Of a stretch of 64,000 bases of DNA, positions 37,689 to 47,375 are shown piece after piece. Source of the stretch: Psychromonas sp. L1A2 (GTDB lineage Bacteria > Pseudomonadota > Gammaproteobacteria > Enterobacterales > Psychromonadaceae); the NCBI RefSeq assembly GCF_009828855.1, contig NZ_WUAG01000001.1, positions 1,922,001 through 1,986,000 of the forward strand, read 5' to 3'. Made by a program: the position numbers and the translations under genes. Numbering within the stretch: position 1 is the first letter of the stretch; every line of letters begins with the position of its first letter. The notes beneath the pieces were generated by a model. It did not search any database and was not told the origin of the DNA. It saw only the letters and a list, made by a program, of their open reading frames with translations.

Positions 37689-38957
37689 TTAAGGTACTGC
37701 TAATACAGTACAGTTACATAAGTCGTCACTTTCAAATGACGTTGAATCACCTGCTTTTAAACCAGGTATTGGAAATACGCGTACCGTTAATGGTTTGTTT
37801 AATCTGAACGCCATCGTACCAGTATCACGCATTAAGGCTGAAATTTTATCAATCGGTGTATCACCGGGAATAGGCACCGTATCTAAACCGATTCCACATA
37901 CTGAGCTATAGGTTAATAAAGCACGAATATCGAAATGTGCTTGTTGGCTACCAGCTGCAAGTCCTCTGTCTTCAGTTAATGCTAACATTAGCCCTGAAAA
38001 GCCCACCAGCGGCATATTTTTTATTGATTTGAATACCCGCGTTAATAATGAGGAAACTTCAACGGTTCCAGATGCACCAAAGTACTCAACACCCATTAAT
38101 TCATAGACTTCTGTCATACTCGCACAATTTTTTGAGGGGGCCGCAGAGCTATCTATACCTGCAAACTTAAAATCTTTTTTAAACCCTGTATTAACGTGTT
38201 GGTTAAGGCTGCGATCTTCAATGATTGTTTTTAACTGATCAACGTGAAGTTGTATTTGTTGAGTTAAAGATTGGTAATAACCATCAAAAGCTTGCTGATG
38301 ATCTAACACTGAGTTTTGCGCATTAAATGCTTTTAATGTTGCGACTAACAGATCAGGTGTTTCCAACCCAATAACAAAATGATTATTAGTAGTTTTGTCA
38401 GAATAGCTCGCAGGGAAATAAGGAATTAATGGCTTACAGTTGAAGTTAACCGTAAAATTAAAATTACCTTCTCCACGTGGAGTAATTTGACTAATTCGAT
38501 TAACCGCTTTCGTTGCACTTTCAATTAACTGATTATCCAATAGAAAGTGTTCATCCATTGGAATATTCACACAAACATTACATAAATCACCGAATTCTTG
38601 GATTAATTCAGGAATGAGACTGAGTTGATGCGCAGTAGTCGCTTCGCCAATAGCAAATCGAAGTCTTAAACCTGATTGTTGGCTATTGCTGAGTAATGTA
38701 TTTAACGTTCGTAAATCTTGTTGAGCTGTTTGTAAGTTAGTTGTGTCGATATATTCAGCAAAAGCATTAGTCACAATCCGAATAGATTGCACGGTATAGC
38801 CCTTTTCTTTGAAATCATCTGCTAACGATTGACAAAAATCATTCGCATTTTTAATTAATGAAGGCCATTGGCTTTGATCAAAATCTAAATGAATAAAGGT
38901 GGTAATGGTTCGGACTTTGCAAAGTGCTTTATCTAATATCAGTTCAGGTAGCTTCAT
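37689..38957 (-). CDS. DUF711 (UPF0210-like) family protein
   Basis: A 422-residue soluble protein of the DUF711 family: 'KVRTITTFIHLD' near the N-terminus, 'FKFAGIDSSAAPSKN' in the middle, and 'CGIGLDTVPIPGDTP' near 354. The family is related in fold to glycyl-radical enzymes, but lacks the usual radical Gly motif, and its reaction is unknown. It is cotranscribed with the GST downstream. The 275-base spacer before it is divergent from dctB. Confidence 0.85.
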   Translation of the reverse strand: MKLPELILDKALCKVRTITTFIHLDFDQSQWPSLIKNANDFCQSLADDFKEKGYTVQSIRIVTNAFAEYIDTTNLQTAQQDLRTLNTLLSNSQQSGLRLRFAIGEATTAHQLSLIPELIQEFGDLCNVCVNIPMDEHFLLDNQLIESATKAVNRISQITPRGEGNFNFTVNFNCKPLIPYFPASYSDKTTNNHFVIGLETPDLLVATLKAFNAQNSVLDHQQAFDGYYQSLTQQIQLHVDQLKTIIEDRSLNQHVNTGFKKDFKFAGIDSSAAPSKNCASMTEVYELMGVEYFGASGTVEVSSLLTRVFKSIKNMPLVGFSGLMLALTEDRGLAAGSQQAHFDIRALLTYSSVCGIGLDTVPIPGDTPIDKISALMRDTGTMAFRLNKPLTVRVFPIPGLKAGDSTSFESDDLCNCTVLAVP

Positions 38958-39232
38958 AAGTCATGTCATAAAATAAAATGTGTTAATAACATAGCATATA
39001 TCGTAACCATTAGTCATTTTCAGCTTTATTATCAGTCACTTCTTTAATGTATAATACTCATTCTGAATACATTAAACATAGAACCATGAGCAAGCATACA
39101 GCTTAAATCCTCAAGTTAAGGTAAATTAGTTCAGTATAATAGACATGTTTCAATAAACAGTGTTCGCTATACCTTGAATGATAAGGAAATAAATAAGGAA
39201 GTGAATAAGTAAATGGATAAGGATCAGTCACA

Positions 39233-41074
39233 ATGCAGTTAATCATAGCCAAACTGAGTAAACATATAACCACTGTTTATCTCTTTATATATTGTGTCTC
39301 GCTAACCGTCAGTATTAACCTCCTATGGCAACATAGCTTCCAACAACTTCAATCAAGTAACCAACAACAGCTTGATCGTTTTAGTCGGCATCTAGACAGC
39401 CAGTTAGGTCACTTTGCGTTCATTCCACAGCTGCTGTCTCGACAAGGTATAATCATCGACGCATTAATGTCGCCACATAATACAGCCCAGCTAGATTTAA
39501 CCAATCGCCATTTAAGATCGATCAACAATATAGTCGGCGCATCTGATACCTATTTATTAGATGCAAAAGCAAATACCATTGCAGCGAGTAACTGGTTAAA
39601 AGAAGCCTCTTTTATAGGCGATAACTATGCATTCCGTCCTTATTATCAAGATGCAATGCGCGGTGAACAAGGTCAATATTTTGCATTAGGCTCAACCTCT
39701 GGCAGAAGAGGTTATTATTTTTCTTATCCCGTAATGTATGCAGCTGAAGTAATTGGTGTTGTAGTGGTCAAAATGGACCTATCGTTAATCGAGAAAGATT
39801 GGATAGGCAAAGAGCAGCACTTTTTAGTCTCTGATATGAATAATATTGTCTTTATATCTTCTGAAGCTAAATGGCTTTTTAAGAGTTTATCTCCTTTATC
39901 TGATAACCAAAAACAAACAATATTAAAGAGTCGCCGATACTTAGAAGAACCCATTGAGTCAGTTACCATTAATGGTGATTTACAACAAAACGCTAGCGTC
40001 TTAAGCATGCCAAATAAAAAACCTTTTTCAAATTATTATTTATCTCTATTAAGCGTTTCACAAAGCAAAGATTGGAGTATTAGAGTGTTTGCGCCTATAG
40101 CTCCAATCATCATCGATATTTTAATATTAGTTACTTTTATTTCTCTACTCTTCTTACTTCTTTATTTGACTTATATTCTGATTAAACAAAAAAGAAACAG
40201 ACTTCAAGAACAAGCTATGTTGGCGATAAAATCTAAGCGAGAACTTGAGTATACGGTAATGCAAAGAACCTCAGCCTTACAAGCTGAAGTAGAAGAAAGA
40301 CATAAAGCAGAATCAGCCCTTCGTTCAACACAAAAAGAATTAATTCAATCAGCTAAATTAGCTGTATTAGGCCAATTATCAGCCAGTATAAGCCATGAAC
40401 TCAATAACCCTTTGTCGGCTATACGCACTTACGCAGAAAACGCAGTGTTATTTCTAGAGAGAAATCAGTTAGATCATGTTAGTAATAATTTAACTCGCAT
40501 TGGGTTATTAACCGAACGCATGGCGACAATAAGCTCACAACTAAAATCATTTGCACGAAAGCCTAATGGAGAATTACAAGTCATCGCGTTACAACCCGTT
40601 ATCTTCGCTGCGCATGAATTACTAAAACCACAATTAAAAGCCAAAAAAGTTAACTTAACGATAGAATTACCTAAAGTCACTGTTAACGTTAAAGCTGAGC
40701 CTATTCAACTAGAGCAGATTATTGTTAACCTGCTCTCTAACGCTTTGCAATCAATGCAACACAGTGACGATAAACAAATCATTATTAAACTAGCCGTTCA
40801 ACTAGAAGATAAGCAAGGTGATAAAGAGCCACTGGCTATTATTAAAGTGCTGGATAAAGGAACAGGTATTAATGAAAAGCATCTTCCTCATTTATTTGAA
40901 CCCTTCTTTACCACCAAAGAAAGTGGATTAGGGTTAGGTTTATCTATTTCACAACAAATTATCAGTAATATGCAAGGGTCTTTATCAGCACAAAATAGGC
41001 CAATAGCTGGCGCTGAATTTACCATTACCTTACCCTTAGTCAATGACAGCCTATTAAGTGATACAAGTATTTAA
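39233..41074 (+). CDS. dctB: DctB, C4-dicarboxylate sensor histidine kinase
   Basis: DctB senses succinate, malate or fumarate in the periplasm and phosphorylates DctD. The 613-residue protein has a first membrane helix at about 15-33, a periplasmic double-Cache domain to about 285 ('YLLDAKANTIAASNW', 'FRPYYQDAMRGEQG', 'GVVVVKMDLS'), a second helix at about 289-316 and a coiled linker. The HisKA domain has His388 in 'SASISHELNNPLSAIR'; the ATPase domain has 'NLLSNALQS', 'DKGTGI' and 'GLGLGLSIS'. It is followed by dctD, and the dctPQM operon lies beyond on the opposite strand. Confidence 0.94.
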   Translation: MQLIIAKLSKHITTVYLFIYCVSLTVSINLLWQHSFQQLQSSNQQQLDRFSRHLDSQLGHFAFIPQLLSRQGIIIDALMSPHNTAQLDLTNRHLRSINNIVGASDTYLLDAKANTIAASNWLKEASFIGDNYAFRPYYQDAMRGEQGQYFALGSTSGRRGYYFSYPVMYAAEVIGVVVVKMDLSLIEKDWIGKEQHFLVSDMNNIVFISSEAKWLFKSLSPLSDNQKQTILKSRRYLEEPIESVTINGDLQQNASVLSMPNKKPFSNYYLSLLSVSQSKDWSIRVFAPIAPIIIDILILVTFISLLFLLLYLTYILIKQKRNRLQEQAMLAIKSKRELEYTVMQRTSALQAEVEERHKAESALRSTQKELIQSAKLAVLGQLSASISHELNNPLSAIRTYAENAVLFLERNQLDHVSNNLTRIGLLTERMATISSQLKSFARKPNGELQVIALQPVIFAAHELLKPQLKAKKVNLTIELPKVTVNVKAEPIQLEQIIVNLLSNALQSMQHSDDKQIIIKLAVQLEDKQGDKEPLAIIKVLDKGTGINEKHLPHLFEPFFTTKESGLGLGLSISQQIISNMQGSLSAQNRPIAGAEFTITLPLVNDSLLSDTSI

Positions 41075-41234
41075 AAGGGTAAACAGAGAATTGAACATTA
41101 ATCATTGATCTTAGTATCACTCTGATGAGAGGCATATTTAACAATTAAATAATTAGAAACGAATAAAACATTAACTTAGACATGGCGAATATTAGAATGT
41201 TATGTTGCATAAGCAATAAGATAAGGGAGTAAAT

Positions 41235-42584
41235 ATGAGTTTGGTATTTTTTATTGATGATGAATACGACATGCGTTTATCAAACGAACAAACCTTTGCA
41301 CTAGCCGGTATTGATGCGGCATTCTTTGAAGACGCGGAATCGGCACTCATAGCGGCCAAGCAATCATTACCATTAGTGGTGATCTCTGATATCAGACTAC
41401 CTGGTATAACAGGTCAGCAGTTGTTAAATACTTTACAGCAACAAGATACTGATTTACCGATTATCTTGATCACCGGGCATGGTGATATATCAATGGCAGT
41501 TGAAGCAATTAGAAATGGTGCTTATGATTTTATTGAAAAACCCTTTTCATCAGATAGATTAATAGAAGTGACGCGTAAAGCCATTGAAAAAAGACAACTT
41601 ACGCTTGAAAACAGAGAGTTAAAGAAAGCATTACAGAGTAAAGAAACATTAGGTCCAAGGATTATTGGCAACACTCCCAGCATTATCTCATTAAAGCAAA
41701 TGATATATCGTGTTGCAGATAGCCATGCAGACATACTACTGTATGGAGAAACAGGTACAGGTAAAGAACTGGTCGCTCGCTCGTTGCATGAACAAAGCCA
41801 GCGAAGTTCTAACAACTTTGTAGCCGTTAATTGTGGCGCTGTACCAGAAAATCTCATTGAAAGTGAATTATATGGGCATGAGAAAGGTGCTTTTACAGGT
41901 GCAGATTCACAACGTATTGGTAAATTTGAATATGCTCACGGAGGCACCCTATTTCTTGACGAAATTGAATCAATGCCAATGCAAGCACAAGTACGTTTAT
42001 TAAGAGTATTACAAGAAAGGAGTTTAGAACGAGTCGGGTCTAACAAACCCATTGACTTAGACATCAGAATTATTGCTGCCACTAAAGTTGACTTAAAAGA
42101 AGCGCCCAATTTTAGGCAAGACCTTTATTATAGATTAAATATGGTAACACTAGACTTACCACCTTTACGTCACCGTAAAGAAGATATCCCTAAGCTATTC
42201 CATCATTTTTTATTAGTAGCAGCCGCTCGATATGGAAAAGCAGCACCGGCATTACCCGCTCATTCATTAAAAGCACTATTGAGCCATGATTGGCCAGGCA
42301 ATGTTAGGGAATTAAGAAATGCTGCAGAGCGATTTATTTTATTAGGTTCGCTATCTGACCTAAACGATGCAGAGAACGATGTTAACGCAGGTTTAAGTTT
42401 ATCTGAGCAAGTTGATGCTTTTGAAAAAACCTTAATAGAACAAGCCTTGAGCTTAACTAATGGCAGTATCAAAAATGCAATGCAAGCGCTTAACCTCCCA
42501 CGTAAAACCTTATACGATAAAATGCAAAAGCACGGTATCGAAAAACAAAGTTTTAAAGCAGAGCATAATGAGCTAATGGAATAA
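41235..42584 (+). CDS. dctD: DctD, sigma-54-dependent response regulator
   Basis: DctD activates sigma-54 transcription of C4-dicarboxylate transport. Of 449 residues, the receiver comes first: acidic Asp8-Asp9, phospho-acceptor Asp52 in 'VVISDIRLPG', and 'IEKPF'. The AAA+ domain has Walker A 'GETGTGKE' (171-178) and 'GAFTGA' at 218-223, the loop that contacts sigma-54. A Fis-type helix-turn-helix ends the protein ('NGSIKNAMQALNLPRKTLYDKM' shortened). AAGGGAG precedes ATG. A 160-base spacer separates it from dctB. Its likely target is the sigma-54 promoter of dctP at 46.06 kb. Confidence 0.95.
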   Translation: MSLVFFIDDEYDMRLSNEQTFALAGIDAAFFEDAESALIAAKQSLPLVVISDIRLPGITGQQLLNTLQQQDTDLPIILITGHGDISMAVEAIRNGAYDFIEKPFSSDRLIEVTRKAIEKRQLTLENRELKKALQSKETLGPRIIGNTPSIISLKQMIYRVADSHADILLYGETGTGKELVARSLHEQSQRSSNNFVAVNCGAVPENLIESELYGHEKGAFTGADSQRIGKFEYAHGGTLFLDEIESMPMQAQVRLLRVLQERSLERVGSNKPIDLDIRIIAATKVDLKEAPNFRQDLYYRLNMVTLDLPPLRHRKEDIPKLFHHFLLVAAARYGKAAPALPAHSLKALLSHDWPGNVRELRNAAERFILLGSLSDLNDAENDVNAGLSLSEQVDAFEKTLIEQALSLTNGSIKNAMQALNLPRKTLYDKMQKHGIEKQSFKAEHNELME

Positions 42585-42663
42585 GTGACAAAGGAATATA
42601 TAGAAAGCGAGAAGAATAGTTGAATTAAAGAATTAAAGAAAAAGAAATTAAATGAGTTGAATA

Positions 42664-42691
42664 ATTGCTGGCGGGTTAGTCCACCAGCAAT
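42664..42691 (-). terminator. Probable terminator region of dctPQM
   Basis: ATTGCTGG and CCAGCAAT flank an inner GG/CC pair with one mismatch, 23 bases past the dctM stop. The U-tract is poor on the minus strand, so termination efficiency is uncertain. Confidence 0.5.
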
Positions 42692-42713
42692 AATTTCATA
42701 ATATGAAGATTAA

Positions 42714-44087
42714 CTACTTAGTAATCACCTCAGGTCCCATCATCATGTTCGGTAACCACGTAGATACCGCAGGTACATAAGTCACAATCATCAAGAACAA
42801 GAACATCACCCCGACTAACGGTAATGACGCTTTGACCACTTTCATCATCGAGAGCTTGGCGACCCCTGCGGTGACAAAGAGATTCAAACCAACGGGCGGT
42901 GTGATCATCCCTATCTCCATATTCACCACCATCATAATACCTAAGTGAATCGGATCAATGCCTAAAGCAATGGCAATTGGAAATACCAAAGGTGCCACAA
43001 TAATCAGCAAACCAGACGGTTCCATAAATTGGCCGCCAATCAATAATAATAGATTAACCACAATTAAAAATTCTATTGGGCCTAACCCTGCTGACAGCAT
43101 TGACTCTGTTATCATTTGTGGAATACGTTCTTCGGTTAACACATGTTTAAGGATTAATGCATTAGCAACAATGAACATCAACATGATCGTTAACTTACCC
43201 GCATCATATAATGTCTTACGCGTATCTTCATGGCAGAACACATGCATCGCTTTAAACCAATAAGCTTTAGCCTTTTTCTCTGCAGGTTCCTTATCTGATA
43301 ATGGCCCCATATCTTTATAAACAAAGTTTGAAATAATAAAGGCATAGACAGCAGCAACAGCAGCAGCTTCAGTAGGTGTAAAGACGCCGCCATAAATACC
43401 ACCAAGGATAATAACAATCAGTAACAATCCCCAACCCGCATCTTTAGCAGAACGGAATACCTCCCTCCAACCAACAAAAGGCTGTGCAGGAATATTTTTG
43501 TAACGCGCATAAATGTAGATGGCGATCATCAACATCACTCCGGCTAACAGACCGGGAATAACGCCCCCTAAAAACATTCGCCCTACTGATACATCGGTTG
43601 CCGCAGCATAAACAACCATCACAATTGAAGGCGGAATCAAAATACCTAACGTACCTGCATTACAAATAACACCAGCAGCAAACTCTTTTGTGTAACCATT
43701 TTTAACCATGCCTGCGATAACAATCCCACCAATCGCAACAACCGTTGCAGGTGAAGAACCTGATAAAGCAGCAAACATCATACAAGCCACTACGGATGCC
43801 ATCGCTAAACCACCACGTAGTGACCCAACCAATGCAATCGCAAAGCGAATAATACGTTTTGCCACACCACCCGTAGCCATAAAGCTAGAAGCAAGAATGA
43901 AGAATGGAATAGCCAATAAAGTATAATGACCAGTGAACGCATTAAGTAACGTTTGGGCAATAGACGCTAACGACGCATCAGAATGCACCATCAAAAAGAC
44001 AATACTTGAAGCCCCTAGAGAAATAGCAATAGGCACACCGATGATCATCAAAGCGATCACCATAATAAAAAGCATTAACATAGCCAT
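42714..44087 (-). CDS. dctM: DctM, TRAP transporter large membrane subunit
   Basis: DctM forms the sodium-coupled translocation unit of the TRAP transporter. The 457-residue protein has about 12 hydrophobic segments. Family signatures include 'GVPIAISLGASSIVFL', 'GSSPATVVAIGGIVIAGM', 'GTLGILIPPSIVMVVYAA' and 'NMEIGMITPPVGLNLFV'. A hydrophilic insert around 255-290 ('DKEPAEKKAKAYWFKAMHV') is longer than in many relatives. Its start overlaps the dctQ stop (TAATG), so the two are coupled. Confidence 0.95.
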   Translation of the reverse strand: MAMLMLFIMVIALMIIGVPIAISLGASSIVFLMVHSDASLASIAQTLLNAFTGHYTLLAIPFFILASSFMATGGVAKRIIRFAIALVGSLRGGLAMASVVACMMFAALSGSSPATVVAIGGIVIAGMVKNGYTKEFAAGVICNAGTLGILIPPSIVMVVYAAATDVSVGRMFLGGVIPGLLAGVMLMIAIYIYARYKNIPAQPFVGWREVFRSAKDAGWGLLLIVIILGGIYGGVFTPTEAAAVAAVYAFIISNFVYKDMGPLSDKEPAEKKAKAYWFKAMHVFCHEDTRKTLYDAGKLTIMLMFIVANALILKHVLTEERIPQMITESMLSAGLGPIEFLIVVNLLLLIGGQFMEPSGLLIIVAPLVFPIAIALGIDPIHLGIMMVVNMEIGMITPPVGLNLFVTAGVAKLSMMKVVKASLPLVGVMFLFLMIVTYVPAVSTWLPNMMMGPEVITK

Positions 44088-44830
44088 TAGTTATCCTCCT
44101 TTTTAACATTAGCTTGTTCAGCTTTATTTTTTTGCTCACTATCACTTTGCCCATCGTTTTTATGATCATAGTTTTTGTTTGCAAAGCTTTGTTTAATCTC
44201 TTTTAGTTCGTTATTACCCTGCTCTTGATGAAACTCTTCAAGCTGTTCTTCTGCTTCATGACTAGCAATCATACGATCTAATTTATTGGTCATGATTAAC
44301 CAAGCTATCTGTAGGAATCGAAACGTCATCAATGCCATCCCTAGTGGCAGAGCAAAGTAAGGAATAAAGCGAGGTAATCTTTCGTACCGTTCGCCCTCAT
44401 TAAACCAACTTGAAAGAAACTGTAAAATATCAGGCATTGGAATATCTTCAGTTTCATACCAAGCTCGGTCAGTAATAAAAGGCACCCAATAATTCCAAGA
44501 ACCAATTAATAATGAAACAGAAAAGAATAAACAAAAGAACACAGCGACCAAAGCAAAGGTCTTTCTCAACCCTTTTGGTGCAATATTAATCACCACATCA
44601 ACACCAATGTGAAAATGCTTTTTAACGCCATAAGAAGCGCCTACCAGTACCATCCACGCAAACATAAATACGGTCAGTTCTAATGCCCATAAAATATTGT
44701 CATTAAAAACATAACGCACTACAACATTAGCAAAGGTTAGTAGTGTCATTAACCCTAAGAATGCTGCAATTAATGTTTCTTCTGCATAGTCAGTGATTTT
44801 CCCTACTCGGGCAAAAAATCCGCTTTCCAT
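44087..44830 (-). CDS. dctQ: DctQ, TRAP transporter small membrane subunit
   Basis: DctQ is the four-helix small subunit that docks with DctM. The 247 residues include hydrophobic segments at about 21-41, 51-70, 90-110 and 160-180, with 'LELTVFMFAWMVLVGASYG' in the second. The C-terminal tail (about 195-247) is a highly charged Glu/Lys/Asn/Gln extension absent from the shortest relatives and is probably disordered in the cytoplasm. It overlaps dctM and lies 104 bases after dctP. Confidence 0.92.
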   Translation of the reverse strand: MESGFFARVGKITDYAEETLIAAFLGLMTLLTFANVVVRYVFNDNILWALELTVFMFAWMVLVGASYGVKKHFHIGVDVVINIAPKGLRKTFALVAVFFCLFFSVSLLIGSWNYWVPFITDRAWYETEDIPMPDILQFLSSWFNEGERYERLPRFIPYFALPLGMALMTFRFLQIAWLIMTNKLDRMIASHEAEEQLEEFHQEQGNNELKEIKQSFANKNYDHKNDGQSDSEQKNKAEQANVKKEDN

Positions 44831-44875
44831 TTGTTTATCCCTTTCTTATTCACTTTTTTTAACGCTATTCAGTAA

Positions 44876-44922
44876 AGCCATTACCTACCAATCAAAAAAA
44901 ACAAACGTGGCAAGCAATGGCT
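44876..44922 (-). other. Inverted repeat in the dctP-dctQ spacer
   Basis: AGCCATT and AATGGCT are 33 bases apart, with an internal T-run on the minus strand. Such intercistronic structures after binding-protein genes often lower expression of the membrane subunits; here this is an inference. Confidence 0.35.
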
Positions 44923-44934
44923 AAATTCTAATAG

Positions 44935-45933
44935 TTACTGATTAGATGCTTGTGCTGCTTCAAGTAAGTCACTACCAATATCTTTTTCATATTTTTTCCA
45001 TACAGGTTTAAGCGCAGTAACCCATTCTTGACGTTGTTCTGCTGTTAAAGTGCGAACAACTCCACCCGCTTTAATAATGTTTTGCTTGTTAGCTTCATTC
45101 ACGACCGTTGATTCAGCATTTCGAACTTCAGTCACTTCTTTTAAGATAGTCCCTAATTGATCGCGAATATCGTCAGGTAAGTTATTCCACCATTCACCTG
45201 ACGTTACGACTAAGTAGTCTAAAATACCGTGATTCGTTTCTGTTACGCCGTCTTGAACTTCAAAGAATTTTTTACCGTAAGTATTTGACCAAGTATTTTC
45301 TTGCCCATCGATAACTTTAGTCTGTAGGCCGCCGTAAACCTCTTTAAATGACATTTTTTGAGGATTAGCACCTAGTTGTTCAAATTGCGCAACTAACACG
45401 TCAGATGCCTGTACACGGAACTTAAGCCCTTTAGCATCACTTGGTAACAACAAAGGTTTATTTGCCGACATTTGTTTCATGCCGTTATGCCAAAACTCTA
45501 ATCCTTTTAGACCTCGACGATTCATCGCATTTTTTAACTTATCGCCCGCTTCAGAGTTCTGAAATCTATCAACAGCAGCAACGTCTGTGAAAAGAAACGG
45601 TAAATCGAAAATGCGGTATTTTTTAGTTATTTTTTCAAATTTAGATAAAGAAGGAGCAGCGAGTTGCACATCACCATTTAACAAGGCTTCTAATACTTGG
45701 TTGTCATCATATAAAGTTGAATTTGGAAAAACCTGCATACACGCTTTACCATTCATTTCAGTATTCACTCGTTGCTCTAATAATGATGCAGCAACTCCTT
45801 TAGGGTGCTTATCAGAATTAGTAACATGACTAAACTTGATCACCATCTCACCTGGATCACAATTAGCATAAGCATTAGCACCACTTAAAAGTGCTGCACT
45901 ACATAAAGACATAACCGTTAATTTTTTAAACAT
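44935..45933 (-). CDS. dctP: DctP, TRAP periplasmic C4-dicarboxylate-binding protein
   Basis: DctP captures C4-dicarboxylates in the periplasm. The 332-residue precursor has a signal peptide ending 'GANAYA' (about 23). The mature part has 'MVIKFSHVTNSDKHPKG', 'FRVQASDVLVAQFEQLGANPQKM' (shortened), 'VIDGQENTWSNTY' and 'NHGILDYLVVTSGEWW'. The conserved Arg of 'KFRVQ' binds the substrate carboxylate in this family. First gene of dctPQM, with a sigma-54 promoter upstream. The ligand is supported by DctBD next door. Confidence 0.95.
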   Translation of the reverse strand: MFKKLTVMSLCSAALLSGANAYANCDPGEMVIKFSHVTNSDKHPKGVAASLLEQRVNTEMNGKACMQVFPNSTLYDDNQVLEALLNGDVQLAAPSLSKFEKITKKYRIFDLPFLFTDVAAVDRFQNSEAGDKLKNAMNRRGLKGLEFWHNGMKQMSANKPLLLPSDAKGLKFRVQASDVLVAQFEQLGANPQKMSFKEVYGGLQTKVIDGQENTWSNTYGKKFFEVQDGVTETNHGILDYLVVTSGEWWNNLPDDIRDQLGTILKEVTEVRNAESTVVNEANKQNIIKAGGVVRTLTAEQRQEWVTALKPVWKKYEKDIGSDLLEAAQASNQ

Positions 45934-46050
45934 GTTGAGCTCCTATATCCATATTGGTACGCGTTGATTGCGTATATTGAGTAAAAATTGCTTTCACAAT
46001 ATTGCTGTATAAATTAATAACGAAAGCGTTCTATCGTATGGATTGATATA

Positions 46051-46066
46051 GCAAGGGGCGAGCCAA
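46051..46066 (-). promoter_or_regulatory. Sigma-54 promoter of dctPQM
   Basis: Minus strand TTGGCTCG-CCCC-TTGC: the -24 GG and -12 GC are exactly one turn apart (12 bases), and only one base departs from TGGCACG-N4-TTGC. Predicted start site is about 105 bases before dctP. It fits control by DctD. Confidence 0.82.
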
Positions 46067-46069
46067 TGT

Positions 46070-46170
46070 TAAATTAATGTTAACAATGCACTGATAGTAA
46101 GGAACACAGCGAAGTGTTTGTATTTAAAGAAAAGGTATCATTGATAGAATGGGGGGAAATCTACCCATTA
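46070..46170. promoter_or_regulatory. Candidate DctD upstream activating sites
   Basis: Upstream of the dctP promoter are the dyads AACAC-N6-GTGTT (46103-46118) and AATGGG-N10-CCCATT (46148-46169). They lie 40-105 bases from the -24 element, a proper enhancer distance. Which, if either, is bound by DctD is not known. Confidence 0.4.
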
Positions 46171-46394
46171 AAAAATAAACAATGAGTCAAAAGCCGCCAT
46201 TTTATGATTTTGATATAAGAAGCTATATCCACTTCACTATATAAAAATTCAGAACATGAAGAGGTGCTATATAAAAAGCGAGTAAAGAAAATCACTAAAA
46301 TAGGTAAGTTAGGAATATAGCGAAGAAAGGCAACTAAGTAGGATAATTAAGAAATATAGCTAAAGGCGTTAGATAAATTTTTGATGAGGCATAA
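46171..46394. other. Non-coding stretch between dct enhancer region and the PEP-CTERM terminator
   Basis: AT-rich, with the word CTATATAAAAA repeated at about 46232 and 46270. No gene seen. Confidence 0.45.
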
Positions 46395-46420
46395 AAAAAG
46401 GCCACTGAAGTGACCTCTTT
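46395..46420 (-). terminator. Terminator of the second PEP-CTERM gene
   Basis: Minus strand GAGGTCACT-TC-AGTGGCCT (with one G-T pair) followed by seven T, 36 bases after the stop at 46456. Confidence 0.85.
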
Positions 46421-46455
46421 AAAAGATAAGTTTTAAATTAAATTAAAACTTCATA

Positions 46456-47172
46456 TTAAGCTTTACGACGAGCTGAACCTGCAAAACCTAACAATGCTAA
46501 ACCGAAAACAGCTAGTGTTGAAGGCTCAGGAACAGAAACGGTTGCATAATCAAAATTTAAATTACTGATAGCACCAGAGCCATTAAGATTTATTTCTAAC
46601 GAGTAAACACCTGCTACATCAAATAATAAACGATCCCAAGTATTGTTACCGCCAGTACCCGGAGTGAAAAAAGTACCTGCACTAATTTCATCGCCATTTA
46701 CATCGTATAAATTAATCTCGTTATGTTCAGTTGCTTCTTCAGACTCAATATCAAAGAAATCGATACTGTTTAGCGTAATAGCTTCAGAAAAGTCAATTGT
46801 AAAATATCCCGCTGGACGATTACCTTCGTCATCTGGATTTGCACAAGTCAGTGCATCACAAGTAGCAGGTTTTTCATGGATTACTAAAATATTACCTGGA
46901 TTTGAAGTTCCCAAATTTGGATTATTAATATTCGTAAAAGGCGACTCTAAATCACCATCTTGAGTATTACTTAGGCTACTGTCGAAAACGACAGCTAGAT
47001 TGCTTTCATTTTGAAAAGCATTAGTACCATTAAAAGTAATGCCATAATCAGCGAAGTACTCGTCATCGACAATCGTTCCGTTATCTAAACCGTCAAAAGC
47101 AATAGTAGTCGCAGATGCTAATGGCATCATTGCTGTTGAAGCAGCTAATACAATCCAGTGTTTTAATTTCAT
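46456..47172 (-). CDS. PEP-CTERM exported protein
   Basis: A 238-residue exported protein: signal peptide 1-21 ('...MMPLASA'), a beta-rich Asn/Asp/Gly body with 'AFDGLDNGTIVDDEYFADYGITF' (shortened), a likely disulfide pair 'TCDALTC', and a textbook C-terminal sorting signal 'VPEPSTLAVFGLALLGFAG' followed by 'ARRKA'. PEP-CTERM proteins are sorted by exosortase A systems tied to exopolysaccharide. The body resembles carbohydrate-binding or lectin-like jelly rolls, without a clear family. Monocistronic with its own terminator. Confidence 0.85.
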   Translation of the reverse strand: MKLKHWIVLAASTAMMPLASATTIAFDGLDNGTIVDDEYFADYGITFNGTNAFQNESNLAVVFDSSLSNTQDGDLESPFTNINNPNLGTSNPGNILVIHEKPATCDALTCANPDDEGNRPAGYFTIDFSEAITLNSIDFFDIESEEATEHNEINLYDVNGDEISAGTFFTPGTGGNNTWDRLLFDVAGVYSLEINLNGSGAISNLNFDYATVSVPEPSTLAVFGLALLGFAGSARRKA

Positions 47173-47375
47173 AATTGTTCCTTAATTTATAATATTAACT
47201 TAGCTCACGGAAAGTGAATGGTTAATAATGAGCATATAATTACAACGAATAATAAAAAGAATCATGACTAAACATCAAGCTTAGTCGTTGATATAGCGCA
47301 TTATATCACCTATTTATCTAGTCAAATATAAATCATTAAAGCATATTTCGTAAACATTTCTGAAATATCTACTCA

